A stretch of DNA of 64,000 bases from Capillidium heterosporum (lineage: Eukaryota; Entomophthoromycota; Entomophthoromycetes; Entomophthorales; Capillidiaceae), in the NCBI GenBank assembly GCA_016630905.1, contig WBMQ01000005.1, forward strand, positions 434,001 through 498,000, read 5' to 3'. Shown piece after piece: positions 1 through 11,852 of the stretch; the first letter of the stretch is position 1, and the number at the start of each line of letters is the position of its first letter. The notes beneath the pieces were generated by a model. It saw only the letters and a program-made list of their open reading frames with translations. It was not told the origin of the DNA and made no database searches. Both the position numbers and the translations under genes were made by a program.

Positions 1-1308
1 GGTTGAGCATTGTAGTAGAGGAATGTATTAGTAAACTGAGTGTGGAGTTTAGATTGTCTATATATTTCAATTAGTATCCTCAAATAGTCTGTTGGTTCCA
101 TGTCAAATATTATCCGATCACTGCATCTCAATAGGTGGAGCCTAGTATTTTGATATTTATTTTTTGTATTTAAGGTGGATGATTCTTGCTCCTAATGGGA
201 GGCAGACTATATTTAAACTTTAATACTCAACATACCAATATTTATCCAATTTGTATTTAACATTGGATATAGTGCTCTTTATAATGGAACATTGATTTGA
301 TTTGACTTATATACGAGGTACAATTTATGGGTAGTAACTTGACTATAGCACCCATTAAAATTTTACCTTTTTCAAATTTATGATCTAGCAATTCTAATAG
401 GTATATCTTCCAACTATGCTAACAAACTTGACTTTTTTATATATAGATGAATACAAGTACTGGGTGATAGGCTATGAATGATCTTTAACCTTTTGGTGAC
501 GAATCCGGACAGAGCTCCAGTGAAACAGCTGGCACAAGTGACAAAGCAAATCTCTACCCCATTAAAACTTTGATCATTAAATCATTTTGAGGATATGTAT
601 CCAATAGTGTTCTCTATTATATATATTTATAGATATACTATAACTGGGCTACGATAGTTATCCGATTTAGCAAAACTCTTTCACTTGGGCCAGACCATCA
701 AATTCAAGCTCGTCACCAAGGGGTTAAATCTATGAAGCAGGGTTCAGATGTCTATTTTGAAGGACGTTTCAAATTCATGGAGTAGGAAGCTGTTGAGGCT
801 TGTGGTTCAATTCCATCCGATGTTTGAGAAAGGATGTCTATATATTTGATAGTAAATTCGAAGTTAAAATAGCTTTTATAGAGCAACATTAAGAGCTCAA
901 AAGAATGGAGGATAAAGCTATTGCAGGGTGAATATCTCTGAGGACATGTATAAAGAGAAGCTTGAGCCAGCTTCCATTAAAAATTTACAATCAAATGCCA
1001 GTTTTTCCTACATCAGCAGGGTTATCTATAACTGAATGACAGGTTATAAACTACTAAAGTCATTTTCAAAACATTGAAACACTTGTATCGATATTCACCA
1101 CTTTAACGCATCGTATATGATCTACAAGACTAATGAGTTGTACATTGCATACTAATGATCTCTACGACGTATTAAAGTTTTCAAGACATATTCTAATAAT
1201 ATAGGTCCATCCATGCGCCTTTCGCATTATCAGAAATATATTTTTGGCAAATTATGCACTTTGGATCAAAATGTTTTCATCTTTACTATGTTGATAGAGC
1301 GAGAAAAA
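1..1308. other. Gene-poor AT-rich stretch
   Basis: I see no supportable gene here. A short coding-like run lies near 640-800 on the plus strand but is soon broken by stops and matches no family I know. A tRNA B-box-like string near 811 lacks a matching A box. Confidence 0.5.
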
Positions 1309-1309
1309 G

Positions 1310-1318
1310 TATATAAAG
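1310..1318 (+). promoter_or_regulatory. TATA-like box of I78-type gene A
   Basis: TATATAAAG lies about 55 bases before the start codon at 1374. A closely related TATATAAGG word sits at a similar place before the three paralogs B, C and D, so a core promoter role is likely. This is inferred from position only. Confidence 0.5.
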
Positions 1319-1373
1319 GAGGTAAATTATACTAGATATCGATATCGACCCAAATAAAAGTTAGTAGCATAAT

Positions 1374-1906
1374 ATGAAGTGCATCGTAAGCGTAACCGTA
1401 AGTTTAAATTTTAACAAGTAGTAACCATAGTTTAGTCCATTGCTTGTATCCTAGCTTTAGGTACTGTACTAGCAGCCCCCCAAAACCAAAACTTGAACCA
1501 AGCTGATGTAACAACTCAAGTTCAAGAAAACAACACGATCGACAAGGTTGGTAACTCAGTCGATTCCCGTAACAGCAACTCTTACGGTGGGTATCGTCCC
1601 CCATACAGTTATCGTCCTCCCCATGAAGGTTGTAAAAAACCCACCAAACCTACCAAACCCGATATCAACTCCTTTATAGGAAAATATTATGCTGGTACCA
1701 GCCAACAATCAGATCCTAGCCGATCGGTAGTTTTACCCCTTCAAAAACGAAGACTAACCTTTTAATAATAGGTCTTTGATTCCCAACTACCAAAGCCGTT
1801 CCGTGTCATCAAGCCGGGCCAACCTATAACTATGGACTACCGTCAAGACCGGTTGAACTTGGAAGTTGATGAAAACAACATGATTTTAAAAGTGTACTAC
1901 GGTTAA
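1374..1906 (+). CDS. Secreted I78-type peptidase inhibitor, paralog A
   Basis: Three exons are joined by two micro-introns, 1398-1435 and 1727-1771, giving about 149 residues. The first exon is 24 nt and together with exon 2 encodes a signal peptide ending near VLAAP. The middle holds two Tyr-Arg-Pro-Pro units (YGGYRPPYSYRPP). The C-terminal part starts at NSFIGKYY and runs through RVIKPGQPITMDYRQDRLN to VYYG at the stop, which is the pattern of Pfam I78 inhibitors (a small fold that blocks serine proteases; fungal elastase inhibitors belong here). Many I78 members, as I recall, have a Cys pair; this domain has none. The ATG was chosen because it gives a signal peptide and matches all paralogs. 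The I78 assignment is from motif recognition; the extracellular role is inferred. Confidence 0.72.
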
Positions 1907-2029
1907 CTTAGCTTGGCAAATAAAAAATATATTTATTGAACTTTAAATGAACTTTAAAACACTGTATTACACATCAACACAAAAATATCAAATTATAAAA
2001 ATAGAAAATATACTTTACTCGTAAAAAAC

Positions 2030-3643
2030 TTAAATCTTAGCTCCTAGCATCTGCTTGTGGACCTTAAGACTCTGACGCATACCTAGATCCAACATGATCT
2101 CCTCGGAACCTCCCGGTATGGCGTAGGCGCGAACTTCCCTATACAGACGTTCCACCTTTTCACCTTGACCACCACGCGTGTAAGCTAGACCACCGAAGAT
2201 CTGAGCAGCTTCACGAGCACAGAACTCGAAGGTTCGGGTAGCTTGGGCTTTGAGTAAGGCAATAGGACCGCCTAATCGGATCATAGCGATCTCGTTGGAC
2301 ATTTGAGTGGTCTGATAGATCAAGTTCTCCATCCAGGCATGGGTAGCTTCGATGTGACGGGCCATCTCAGCAAACTTGTTGCGGATGACGGGGTGGTCGA
2401 CGAGGCGCTTACCAAAGGTCGATCTCTTATGAGAGTACTTGAGGGCTTCTTCAAAGCAGACACGAGCGAAGCGGTTGGCCTGGATACAAATACCCATACG
2501 TTCGTGGTTGAAGTTGAACATGATGTACTTGAAGCCTTTGTTTTCCTTACCAATCAAGTTGCTGATGGGGACCTTAACATCCTCAAAGGTGATATAAGAG
2601 GTACCACTGGCCCATACACCAGAGCACTGCATCTGTCTTGTCTTGACACCAGGCATGCTACGTTCAACTAGCAGTAAAGAGATACCATTTATGCCTTCAC
2701 CACCGGTACGTACGGCAACTGTAAAGTAGTCAGCAAAAGTGCCGTTGGTGATCCATTTCTTTTCACCGTTGACGATAAAGTGCTTACCGTCGGCCGTTTT
2801 GGTGGCGGTACATTTCAAGTTGGCGACATCGGACCCAGCGTAGGGTTCAGTAATAGCTAGGCAGATGGTACGGTCCCCGTTGATACAGGGTGGGACGATA
2901 CGGTCTTTTAACTCGTCAGAACCAAAGTTGATGACAGGGGGTAATCCGATACCGAAACCACCAATCAGACCCCAGAGGACACCACCCGAACCGCATCGCG
3001 ACAACTCGTCACAGATGATAAACTCAGAAAAGGGATCGTGGGTTCCTAAATTGAGACCAGGTAGTGGTTGTCCGTTGAAATAGTTATCGGGTAGCTGGGC
3101 ACCGCAGATAGAGGCTAGAATCCCGTTGGCGGCACACTTCTTGAACAGGGACATGGGTACCTGCTTGGCCTCATCCCATTCAAAGCAGTAGGGTTCAACG
3201 TGCTCGGTGACGAACTTACGCATAGCTTTACGTAATTTGATGTGGTGGTCCTCGTAATAGGGGGAGGCTAGGTCCTGGTACCAACTGGGATCACCGAAAG
3301 GTACCATGTCACCGAAACCGATCTGGTCGTCGTCGTCATCTTCTTCAACTTGCTTTTCACTGTTGACAATCTGGACCAGTTCTTCTTCACGGCCGTTGGA
3401 ACCGTCACCTACCGAGCCTATACATAATTGGGGGGTATATTTATCTAAGATGGCCTTGTTGTGGAACATGTCGAACTGCTTGGTGGCGTCCTTACCGGCC
3501 ACCTTCATTACCACCTTCTTACCACCAGGATGGGTGTCCAGGAAAGGAGTCATGTCGTAGACTTTGTCGTGGACTATTATCCAGCAGTCGTCTTCCTTGT
3601 TGTGTTGACTTACGTCGTCGATCGTGTAGGTCTTGATTGCCAT
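2030..3643 (-). CDS. Cytochrome b5-acyl-CoA dehydrogenase fusion
   Basis: This is one intronless reading frame of 537 residues. Residues 1-80 are a cytochrome b5 domain with the heme ligands in DTHPGG (His38) and near MFHNK (His61). An acidic linker with EEDDDDD follows at about 100-106. Residues 120-537 are a full acyl-CoA dehydrogenase: the FAD/substrate signature AITEPYAGSD is at 263-272, WITNG at 297-301, and the RSTFGKRL helix near 407-414. The usual EGT catalytic motif near the end is replaced by PGGSEE (510-515), while NHERMG near 379-384 fits the Glu position used by the long-chain and isovaleryl types. The enzyme should oxidise an acyl-CoA with electrons passing through FAD and possibly the attached heme; the substrate is unknown. 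No PTS1 is seen at the C-terminus (GAKI). Fusions of this type are known in fungi. Confidence 0.9.
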   Translation of the reverse strand: MAIKTYTIDDVSQHNKEDDCWIIVHDKVYDMTPFLDTHPGGKKVVMKVAGKDATKQFDMFHNKAILDKYTPQLCIGSVGDGSNGREEELVQIVNSEKQVEEDDDDDQIGFGDMVPFGDPSWYQDLASPYYEDHHIKLRKAMRKFVTEHVEPYCFEWDEAKQVPMSLFKKCAANGILASICGAQLPDNYFNGQPLPGLNLGTHDPFSEFIICDELSRCGSGGVLWGLIGGFGIGLPPVINFGSDELKDRIVPPCINGDRTICLAITEPYAGSDVANLKCTATKTADGKHFIVNGEKKWITNGTFADYFTVAVRTGGEGINGISLLLVERSMPGVKTRQMQCSGVWASGTSYITFEDVKVPISNLIGKENKGFKYIMFNFNHERMGICIQANRFARVCFEEALKYSHKRSTFGKRLVDHPVIRNKFAEMARHIEATHAWMENLIYQTTQMSNEIAMIRLGGPIALLKAQATRTFEFCAREAAQIFGGLAYTRGGQGEKVERLYREVRAYAIPGGSEEIMLDLGMRQSLKVHKQMLGAKI

Positions 3644-3726
3644 CTTGTATCTTCTCTTCTAATAAAGCGCTTTAACTGATGGATATGAAGTTGATTGATT
3701 TTGTATGCTGATTAGATCTGAGATAT

Positions 3727-3763
3727 AAATTTGGCTTTTATACCCAAACACAAAGCCAAATTT
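3727..3763. promoter_or_regulatory. Perfect 12-bp inverted repeat upstream of the b5-acyl-CoA dehydrogenase
   Basis: AAATTTGGCTTT (3727-3738) is mirrored exactly by AAAGCCAAATTT (3752-3763) across a 13-base spacer. It sits about 85-120 bases before the start codon of the divergent minus-strand gene. It could be a site for a dimeric regulator or a hairpin. The function is inferred; only the symmetry and the position are seen. Confidence 0.5.
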
Positions 3764-3769
3764 AAAACT

Positions 3770-4290
3770 TCACATGCCCCCCACAACCTCCAATTAATTT
3801 TGAGTTTGGTTGGTTAAGCCTCTCGTTTCACATTTGACAGCTACGTCATTTCATTTGGCATCAAGCTGATCTGAAAGCCAAAATGGAAATGTGACAGGCC
3901 TTTATCGGTTTTGAAGTGCGATACTTTTCAACAAGAGCTGGAGATAGATATCGGTATGTATCAGTTTATTATAGTAAAAATAGGGTAAAATATTGTGACA
4001 TATCGACTGTCGCTAACTTTGCAGTAAATTAATCCAAGTTAAATTTTTGCTATTAAAAGGTAATTTTACATCTAATGAAACTGTTGAAGGTGGAAAGGTC
4101 TAAGATGTAGTTAAAAAGGAATAAAACCAGCCAAATTTCAACCTTGAAGTAAATTATATTCTATATCGCTTAATTTCTATTATTAGCTTTATATTCATTT
4201 TGTATTTTTAAACTATTCATTAAAAATGCACTTAAAACCATATATAATTTAACAAAATTTACCAATACTTTTATTCACTTACTTGAGTCC
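3770..4290. other. Intergenic stretch
   Basis: AT-rich sequence upstream of the dehydrogenase. I see no gene or repeat in it. Confidence 0.5.
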
Positions 4291-4299
4291 TCTTATACT

Positions 4300-5880
4300 T
4301 TACTGAACCCCTTGCGTAAATACAAAGTCCAAACCGGTAAGATGAATTATATTCACAGGGTTCAAGCGAGGTTTCTTCAACATCAAAGTATCTGGACCTA
4401 ACCCAATCTCAAAATTCTGAAGTAAAACCGATAGGACCACCCATATTTCCGTCATCGAGAAGTTCATACCAGTATCTAGTAAAAAGTCAACTTCAATTTC
4501 CAACCAACCAATAAAATTTACACATGCAATCACTGTAACCAAATGGAATCCGATTCAAATCCACTTGGCTCCATGTACCTTGAAATCAATCTAAATTGAA
4601 GTGGTAGGAATCAAGGTATATTTCAGATTCATAATGGAGAGCCCAGAACATAAGATTTAAGAAGGTGTCTCTAGGAATCTCGAGCTCATTGTTGAAAGTA
4701 GCCTCTTTAGTACAGTAACGGAACATCTGGGGTATAGGGGGGATAATCCGTATGCTCTCCTTGATAACTCTTTCCAGATACTTCATCTGCAACTGTTACT
4801 CAAGAGTGGAGTTTGAGCCTCATCTCCGCCTACCACTTGGCTTGGATATCCTAAACAATACGTCATTAGTAGAACTAATAATGTGGTACCTTGTGTTTAG
4901 CTAGGAAGTAGAGAGTGGAGGTCAAGGTGTTGGTAGTTGTATCATGACTAGCTAAAAAGAATCCAGATAACTTGTTCAAGATCTTTTGATCGTCTATGTA
5001 TACATAAACAGTGCCCTGAGACGCCCTTACCATCAGCGTAAATATATTTTTTCAGCTTTAACCTCCTGTTTACGTCCAGTGATAATTCCCTTCACAAAGT
5101 TCCTGAACTGCTCTAGCATGACATATGTAGCTTTACGTGAAGATAGAACTCCCTCTAGAAAGGGGAATATGAGATATATTGGATTTAGCATAGATAGTTG
5201 TATGCTATGGTAGAGCTTGAAATTCATATTGATACTCTCCAGCTCCAATGCTTGAAATTGTAGTTGAGGATCGTTTAATCCAAGATATCCGGAGCTAAGG
5301 CCTGGAACAGGCCGAATACCTAGACAGATTGGTCTCTCTTTGTAACTGCCTTGGTGAATATCTTTTAAGTGTAATCGGCGAAGAGCTGAATGGATCAGTT
5401 CTGCTTTAGTGCTGGGTTGATGATCTTGCGGCTCCTATGCTAACCCTCATCTTCTTGGTTTAGCAGACTGGAACTACCAAAAAATTTGATCAACAACACC
5501 TTTTTTATTTGGTAGATTGGTTACTGAACAAAGGTCTTAGTGTCATGTAATACTTCCTTGATGGGATCTGGCTTGAATAAAATTATCTCTCACTTATCTT
5601 CACATCATATCTTGGTGCAGTCTTGCTGCAAAACTGGCTCAAATATAGATTCTATGATATAGTCGTAGGATATCCCCGTCAAGTAGCAAATCAGTAGGGG
5701 TATGAGCGGTATGATTGATGTATTTTAAAGGGCATCTGGTGCTTGAATCGTTTTGTAAAATTGATAGGTTTAGTAGATCAGATAGAATACCACCAATGAT
5801 GGTATCGGAGTCCAGTTGAATAGAATTGTAGTTTTGGATATGGGAAAGTTAGTATTTTGGATTTGTAAAGCAGCTGAGCT
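4300..5880 (-). pseudogene. Decayed cytochrome P450
   Basis: Read on the minus strand, scattered frames keep P450 landmarks in the right order. There is an N-terminal part near 5640-5840, then IKEVLHDTKTF near 5550. An I-helix remnant LASHDTTTNTLTSTLYF lies near 4895-4960. The K-helix KESIRIIPP (an ExxR match) is near 4740-4775, and a C-terminal remnant NFSMTEIWVVLSVLLQNFE near 4410-4470 follows a lost heme loop. Stops and frame changes are spread along the whole length, so the gene is long dead. The preserved pieces are not close to the 24-30 kb P450s, so it derives from a different P450 family. Confidence 0.72.
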
Positions 5881-5889
5881 GAGTCAACT

Positions 5890-6460
5890 ATGTCTAATCT
5901 TGCTCGCCTATATATCATCTCTATATAATGCCAAGTAATTCCCATCGTTATAACTTCTTTTATATATATTCTACTATCAACCAGTTAGTCGTCTTTACAA
6001 AGAAAACTGAAATTATGATCTGTGCCTCTTGAAAGGATCAGAGCTTATACCTAAATCAATGATATTTATTTTCATGGATATACTCACTTTTACGTAACCA
6101 ATTTTTAACAAGACATAACAGGGCATGCAAATACAGTTAACTCTAGTACTGTAGTGATAAATTTGTTAGTCAACTTATGGAGTGTGCTCAAAGTATATAC
6201 CGAAGTCTTTGATTTGAGTCCTATCACTTTTTACTTTGGAAATATTTATTTGCTAATTAGCTTAAATACTAAATCTCCAAAGGCTTTAATCCATATTCTG
6301 TGCATTTACTGTAGTGCTCAAGTTAAATCCACAAGTTGAATATAACTGCTATAAGTATTATAGATTTAGCTAAATAAACTATTCTTTTGATTGAAATTCC
6401 AGACAAATAGAAATAGGAGCCTATCTAATAAGACGAAGAAATATATATATTTTATTGAAT
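5890..6460. other. Intergenic stretch
   Basis: AT-rich with only short chance frames. No feature is supported. Confidence 0.4.
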
Positions 6461-6468
6461 TGAATTTA

Positions 6469-6959
6469 TCAGCCATAATACACCTTTAGAATCCTACTAT
6501 CTTCATCAACTTCCAAGTTCAACCTAGTTTCCAAGTAATCGGCTGTGTAAATCTGGTTGGGTTTTAAGATTCGGAAAGGTTGGACGAGCTGGGAGTCCGT
6601 TACCTAATGTTTTTAAAATAAGTAGACAAATTGTAGGTATAATATTTTACCGATAGGTATGGATCTGATTGAGAGCTCGAGCTGACATATATCTTTCCAA
6701 TTAGGGAATTGATGTCTGTTTTATTAAGACTAAGTTGATTACAGCTGTTGGGATGGGGAAGTAAGTAGCTATCCACTTCAATGGGGTTGCTGGTGCTGTC
6801 GATTAGATTGCCTAATTTAGTACTTTCAGTTGAGCTTTGGGGTGCTGAATTAACTGGTCTCATAGTTACAATACATATGATAAACTTAGAAATCAGCTGT
6901 TAATAGATATAGATATCGATTTCTACTAGACTTACTAATAATGCTAAAATAAACTTCAT
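6469..6959 (-). CDS. Secreted I78-type peptidase inhibitor, paralog D (no YRPP repeats)
   Basis: Spliced on the minus strand with introns 6935-6897 and 6650-6604, giving about 134 residues. Exon 1 is 24 nt and exon 3 is 135 nt, exactly as in paralogs A, B and C. The start ATG gives a strong signal peptide (MKFILALLLISKFIICIV). The middle exon is Ser/Asn-rich and has no Tyr-Arg-Pro-Pro units, unlike its relatives. The I78-like part runs from NSLIGKIYV through PFRILKPNQIYTADY and RLNLEVDED to KVYYG. The ITMDY core is altered to IYTADY, so the reactive loop may have changed. All splice sites and the frame are intact, so it looks functional. Confidence 0.7.
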
Positions 6960-6996
6960 GATGCACTTGATGCTGTTAGGTCAAGAAGCTAGAAAT

Positions 6997-7005
6997 CCTT
7001 ATATA
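6997..7005 (-). promoter_or_regulatory. TATA-like box of I78-type gene D
   Basis: Read on the minus strand it is TATATAAGG, about 38 bases before the start codon at 6959. The identical word precedes paralogs B and C. Its role is inferred from position and sharing. Confidence 0.5.
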
Positions 7006-7009
7006 CATT

Positions 7010-10000
7010 TCAATGGTCAATAAACTGCTATGGATACTTCAGTTGGAAGTGGCAAAATTTTTGAGCTTTTTCTAATTTTCCTTGTATCAAAATAGAAACG
7101 CCCTTATAAACTGCTAATTGCCAGAATCTACTTCATGAAACTAGGCAACAGGAACTCTCAAGGTAGGTAGTTTTTTCCGCTGCATCTTAAGATCATTGAG
7201 AAAAGAAATTGAGTGATCCAAGGTGATACCAACGTTTTCTATGTATGTCTATCCAAATGAAATAAATACGCTTCAAGTACTTTCTAACTCGGGTCTAAAA
7301 GCTTGCTTCGTAACTATATATTCAATTTGAATTCATTTAGAGCTAGATACGACCAAAGTTTCGTCGTTTGATATCCTTTCTTAGTTTGTGCTTTACCTTT
7401 TGCAACTAGTTTGATTGAGATGGGACTGGCTTCCAAATTCCAACTTAACAAAATCATTGGTGAGTGAATCCAACCACAATGCAAGAGTTTGAAAACGTAG
7501 TCCGAAGGTATCTATGTCAGATATAAATATTTAATAAGCTATGTTCTAGAAATAACAGTGCAAAACCAACTACGGTTCAGTCTTTACAATCTGTAAGCAA
7601 AGTGAGCTATAAAGATAGCTAGTTGAAGCTCAATGTATACTCAAGCTTATATACTCCAAAATTCCTATCACTTTGGAAGGCATGTCTGATCTCTACAGCT
7701 TAAAAGTACATATACTACGATGTTGTACATCTACCTACCTTTCAATATATGAGCCTTGAAATCATATAAATACGAATAACTTTATCTTAACCAACTTTAC
7801 CGACCATAATGCAACTTGATGATTTATTTTCCATCAAATCTCAAGTTAATATATTTCCAAGGTAACCTATAGTCCTATTTAATAAGTTACCAAATTGAAG
7901 ATTTTCGAAGTTTTGGAAACTTAGCCATAAAAATACAATGACCTCTATCAAAGTATGCTTTTGAACGGTATTAACTGGCTAGGTAAGGTAGTAACACAGT
8001 ACTTTCTTGATGGTATCCATGTAGGATTTGGTATCAGCATTGTACAGTATAATTTTCATCAAAATGTGGATGGTAGTCTACATAATATGAACGATAACCT
8101 CATAATTTTAATCGTCTTTATCGTACACAAAGCTCCAAATTTCACTGTTATACTACTCTTAATCATGTACGATCATTTATGCAGTTACATCTTGAGGCAC
8201 AATTGACATCAATCTCATGGTTAATGACCGTGCCTTCAAGCCAAACTAGTGAAACTAAGATATGTTAAATTTGCCCTGGCTCTTGATTATTATTTGCTAT
8301 ATACGTCCCACAGGTTGTTGACATCAGCTCAAATGATCATTGAATTCTCGGCCTCGAAAACCGCTACCAAGCATCACAATGAACTGGATACTGAGCTAAA
8401 GAGTCACATTGTAAGGATTTCAACTAGGATAGCACTACACTGCTGTTTTAGTTGTAAGACAGAAAGTTGGGAGCGTAGTTCGAATTGAATGTTCTTTAGA
8501 GTAGAGGGTCGTACATTCTTCACCTCCGCACTAGCCTTTATAAAGTCTCCATTCGGTTGACATCAGATGAACAGTAGAAGATGAATCTCTTGTTGACAGA
8601 CAAATAGCATATTTAATTCCCTTATTAGGAGCAAAATCACCAATGTCGCACCAAATCGAACTCAATGTAGAAAATATTTTCAGTGTAGTAGTTGGCCTTT
8701 AAAAATCGTTTTCATCGAAAGGTATAAAATATAGGCGTACCTCCTGTTTTGAAAATAAATTGATAGATGGTATAGAAAGTACGATCCACATACATTCAAA
8801 TATGACATCAAAAATTTTCAAGCATAAAGAATTTTAAAGACTTTATCACAAAACACTCCTCTTACGTTTCTACGCTATCTACCGTATTCAAAGTGTCGAA
8901 TATTGTACCCGACATTTTCCATAACTTCGATGCCTAGCTTTTGGCACTTGGGTTCAAAACTTGCTAAAAATCGTGCCTATAAATTTACAACTGATAATAA
9001 AGTAGGGTTCTTGATTTAAAATCAGTGCTATTGTATAAAAGTATAATAGTGACAAGACTTTTGATAAAATTTAGGTATGCAATAAGCGTCTTATAAGTAA
9101 CTTTAATATCTCCATCAAAGTAATGGGTTTATAATGTAAAATTTAGTAGTGGCAGATGTTTGTGATGTAAGTCTATGTAAGCAACTATATAGAAATATAT
9201 CGAAATCCTCTAACTCTTTGACTAACCCTGCTGCTATTACTAATGGATACTGATATCATTAGCAAAGAAATGTACACTGATATAAACTAACACACATTTA
9301 AATTAAACATTACATATGCCAAATTATCCTAGTATAAATACTCCATTTGCAATGGACAGTCTTTATTATAGCAGATTAATTTATCTATATTTAACATATG
9401 CTAATGGATGTCATAATAACAAAGTATTACCAGTCTGAATTGTGAGCCTTCGGCTATTAATTAATTTAAAACACATATCCATGGTCTACTAAGTACTTCA
9501 GATCTCAAATAAAACGTATATTTAGTTCTTCAACGTTGCAGGATAAGGATGGTGGAAATATTTTCACAATACAACCAGTTACTAATATTTAAGTGTATAG
9601 TAGTACAGATTTTAATTTGAAAATAAATAGTAGGCTGCTGTAGTTTAGCTGTAGGATACCACAGTGCAAGTACATTCGACTTGGGCTATTACATTTTTTG
9701 CCAATTTCGAACTAAAGGAAACTATGCTACTCTACTTAAGCTGGAAATCTATAGGTACGAATTCTTGCAAATTTGAATTCGAAATTTCCGAAATCTATGA
9801 GCTGAAGTTATGGAAAACTCCATCTATCTTATTCAACACTTCAAATTTAGTATATTACAAAGAAACATTAGAAGAATATTTTAGGTTAAAGTCCTTGAAA
9901 TTTGATATGCTTATGTTTTAAACTTTCCAATGAAAATAGTTCTTTGAAGGTTGGGAACTACGCCATCAAATATTTACTATATTGGAAACTTAATGTCGTG

Positions 10001-10190
10001 TACTATTAGCGGCTAAACTTCTGATATAGTAATTAACTGCTCTTCATTGCCCGACTTCAACAAGCCCATTTCCATTGTTATAATGATGGCGAGCTAATGG
10101 ATATTTTATAGATGTCAGAGTAGAGAAGAGTGTATAAACCTCTACTCCTACTTTAAAGAATATATAATTCGAGCTAGGTTTCTAGGCTTC
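7010..10190. other. Large gene-free AT-rich interval
   Basis: Frames of 79-85 codons occur (for example 7955-8206, 8249-8488 and 9664-9921), but none has a recognisable motif, a convincing start or splice context. I see no tRNA, tandem array or long inverted repeat here. Confidence 0.45.
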
Positions 10191-10194
10191 AGAC

Positions 10195-10201
10195 TATAAA
10201 A
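10195..10201 (+). promoter_or_regulatory. TATA box of the secreted orphan gene
   Basis: TATAAAA lies 73-79 bases before the ATG at 10274. It is followed by a C/T-rich leader, which fits a focused promoter of a highly expressed gene. Confidence 0.5.
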
Positions 10202-10273
10202 GCCTCGACTTTCACCCAACTTCCTTAACTATCAAAACTGTAGTGTAGTGTTAACCTATCTGAAATATCTAGT

Positions 10274-10897
10274 ATGAAACTCTCCAACGCAACTTTTAAT
10301 GCATTCTTCCTCTTGACAGCCGCTTTCGGTGCCGAGAACGTTACCATCACTGGGGTCGACGTCAACAGTTTGAAGGACATCTACGGTAACAAGATAATCG
10401 AAAACCAGGGCAAGTACGGCATAGTAGACCTGAAGACCAAATTTTGCATCGGATCCAAGACTGGAGACTGGAAAGACCGCGACGCTTACTGGAGCAGGAA
10501 CAACGCCTACGGCCAGTACCTGGATTACGAGGGAGGTGGAAAATGGGAGCTGTTTAGAGACTACCGGACTATAGGAAAGACGACCGTAATGACTATCTGG
10601 CCCAGCGGTGACGTCGATTACAATAGTATATGGAACAATGAGCGCTTTGACTTCCAGGCCAGGACTGTGGATGGCAAACCTTGCTACAGTCTTTCCAAGA
10701 GCAACGGGTATAACTGCGGTGGCGGTGCCATCTGCTACAGGAACGACTACATCACCTCCACTTACAAGAGCAACGGAGGTGTCTACCAACCCGGAAGTGT
10801 CAAGGCTAGCAACGCTTATCTTTTGCCCGGAGTTCAGTCCGCTTGCATTGGGTTCTTTAGAGTCAGTAATGACCTCCATAACTCTTGCTCCTTTTGA
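10274..10897 (+). CDS. Secreted Cys-containing orphan protein
   Basis: This is an intronless frame of 207 residues with a signal peptide (MKLSNATFNAFFLLTAAFG). The mature part has six cysteines in CIGS, PCYS, NCGGGAICY, ACIGF and NSCSF, spaced as if paired. It is rich in Trp, Tyr and Gly (GDWKDRDAYWSRNNAYGQYL, GGKWELF, IWPSGDVDYNSIW). The coding sequence is visibly richer in GC than its flanks, a sign of codon selection. I do not recognise the family. A secreted lectin-like or enzyme-like fold is possible, but no catalytic motif is evident. Confidence 0.8.
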   Translation: MKLSNATFNAFFLLTAAFGAENVTITGVDVNSLKDIYGNKIIENQGKYGIVDLKTKFCIGSKTGDWKDRDAYWSRNNAYGQYLDYEGGGKWELFRDYRTIGKTTVMTIWPSGDVDYNSIWNNERFDFQARTVDGKPCYSLSKSNGYNCGGGAICYRNDYITSTYKSNGGVYQPGSVKASNAYLLPGVQSACIGFFRVSNDLHNSCSF

Positions 10898-10919
10898 TAA
10901 TAAAATTTCCAGATAACTA

Positions 10920-11845
10920 AATATTTGAAATTTGTTTTACTTTACTGTTGCGCATATCTTTAAATTTTTATCCATATTAGCTTAATCCGGTTTGGTTTGA
11001 AAGTAAACTCCATAAATTATAGGATATACGTTGGTTGTGTTTCAAATTGAGGCTGCACAAACAACTACATTTGATCCTCTTGATAGCACCTTTGTTCAGA
11101 AAGCGTCACAAACCTTTTAGTACTTCACTTTGGATCCGATATATGAGCTAGTGTTTAAGTTCATCATGATAAAATTTCCTACATAATAAGTAATATCGTT
11201 GTCATATATGCCATGAAACTGATCAACTGTAACTTTTAGTAGTAGCTTTACCAGCCATCAGAAAATCTGTATAGCATCAAAAGGCACTGTGCTTTGAGCG
11301 ATTACACTACATTGAAAGATCTTTAGAGCTTTAACAGTTAAACTGTAGTTCGACGACTAAATAAACAGGCTAAAAGTATAGCTTGATAGTTATAACTTTT
11401 AGTTATTAAAGGTATATTTTATAAGACGGCTATGGACATTACTGGTAGCAAAACTAAACGTAGGAGATTTCAAGGAATTTACTGATAGAAACATTATAAT
11501 ATAATTTTTATTATTATTGCCGATATAAAATTAGTATAGTACATACTATATATATAAATATATATATATTAGTTCGTCAAGTAACAGCTATAAGAAGCTT
11601 GAAGCTTCATCAAGAGCTGATAAAAATCGGACGCTCTTAGTGTTCAGGAAACTGGATGTAACTTTGCAAATTCAACTACAAAACTTTGTCTAGAATTTCT
11701 GAATGAAGTATTGACAAACTCAAGTAGGGTAATTTGCTATCTTTAGAAATAATACCTGCATACCACATCCATTAGCAAACACTACTCAATTGACTTTGAA
11801 AGCATAGAGAAAATTTATAGTTTTACTGGTAAAGGTCTGTCACTT
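10920..11845. other. Intergenic stretch
   Basis: AT-rich, with an AT dinucleotide run near 11545-11570. No gene is supported. Confidence 0.45.
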
Positions 11846-11852
11846 TAATAAA

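Noticed and set aside
790-830. A possible tRNA B box (GGTTCAATTCC)
   Set aside because: No A box or acceptor-stem pairing at the right distance upstream.
7955-9921. Frames of 79-85 codons in the 7-10 kb interval
   Set aside because: No motif, poor codon pattern and no start or splice context; chance frames in AT-rich DNA.
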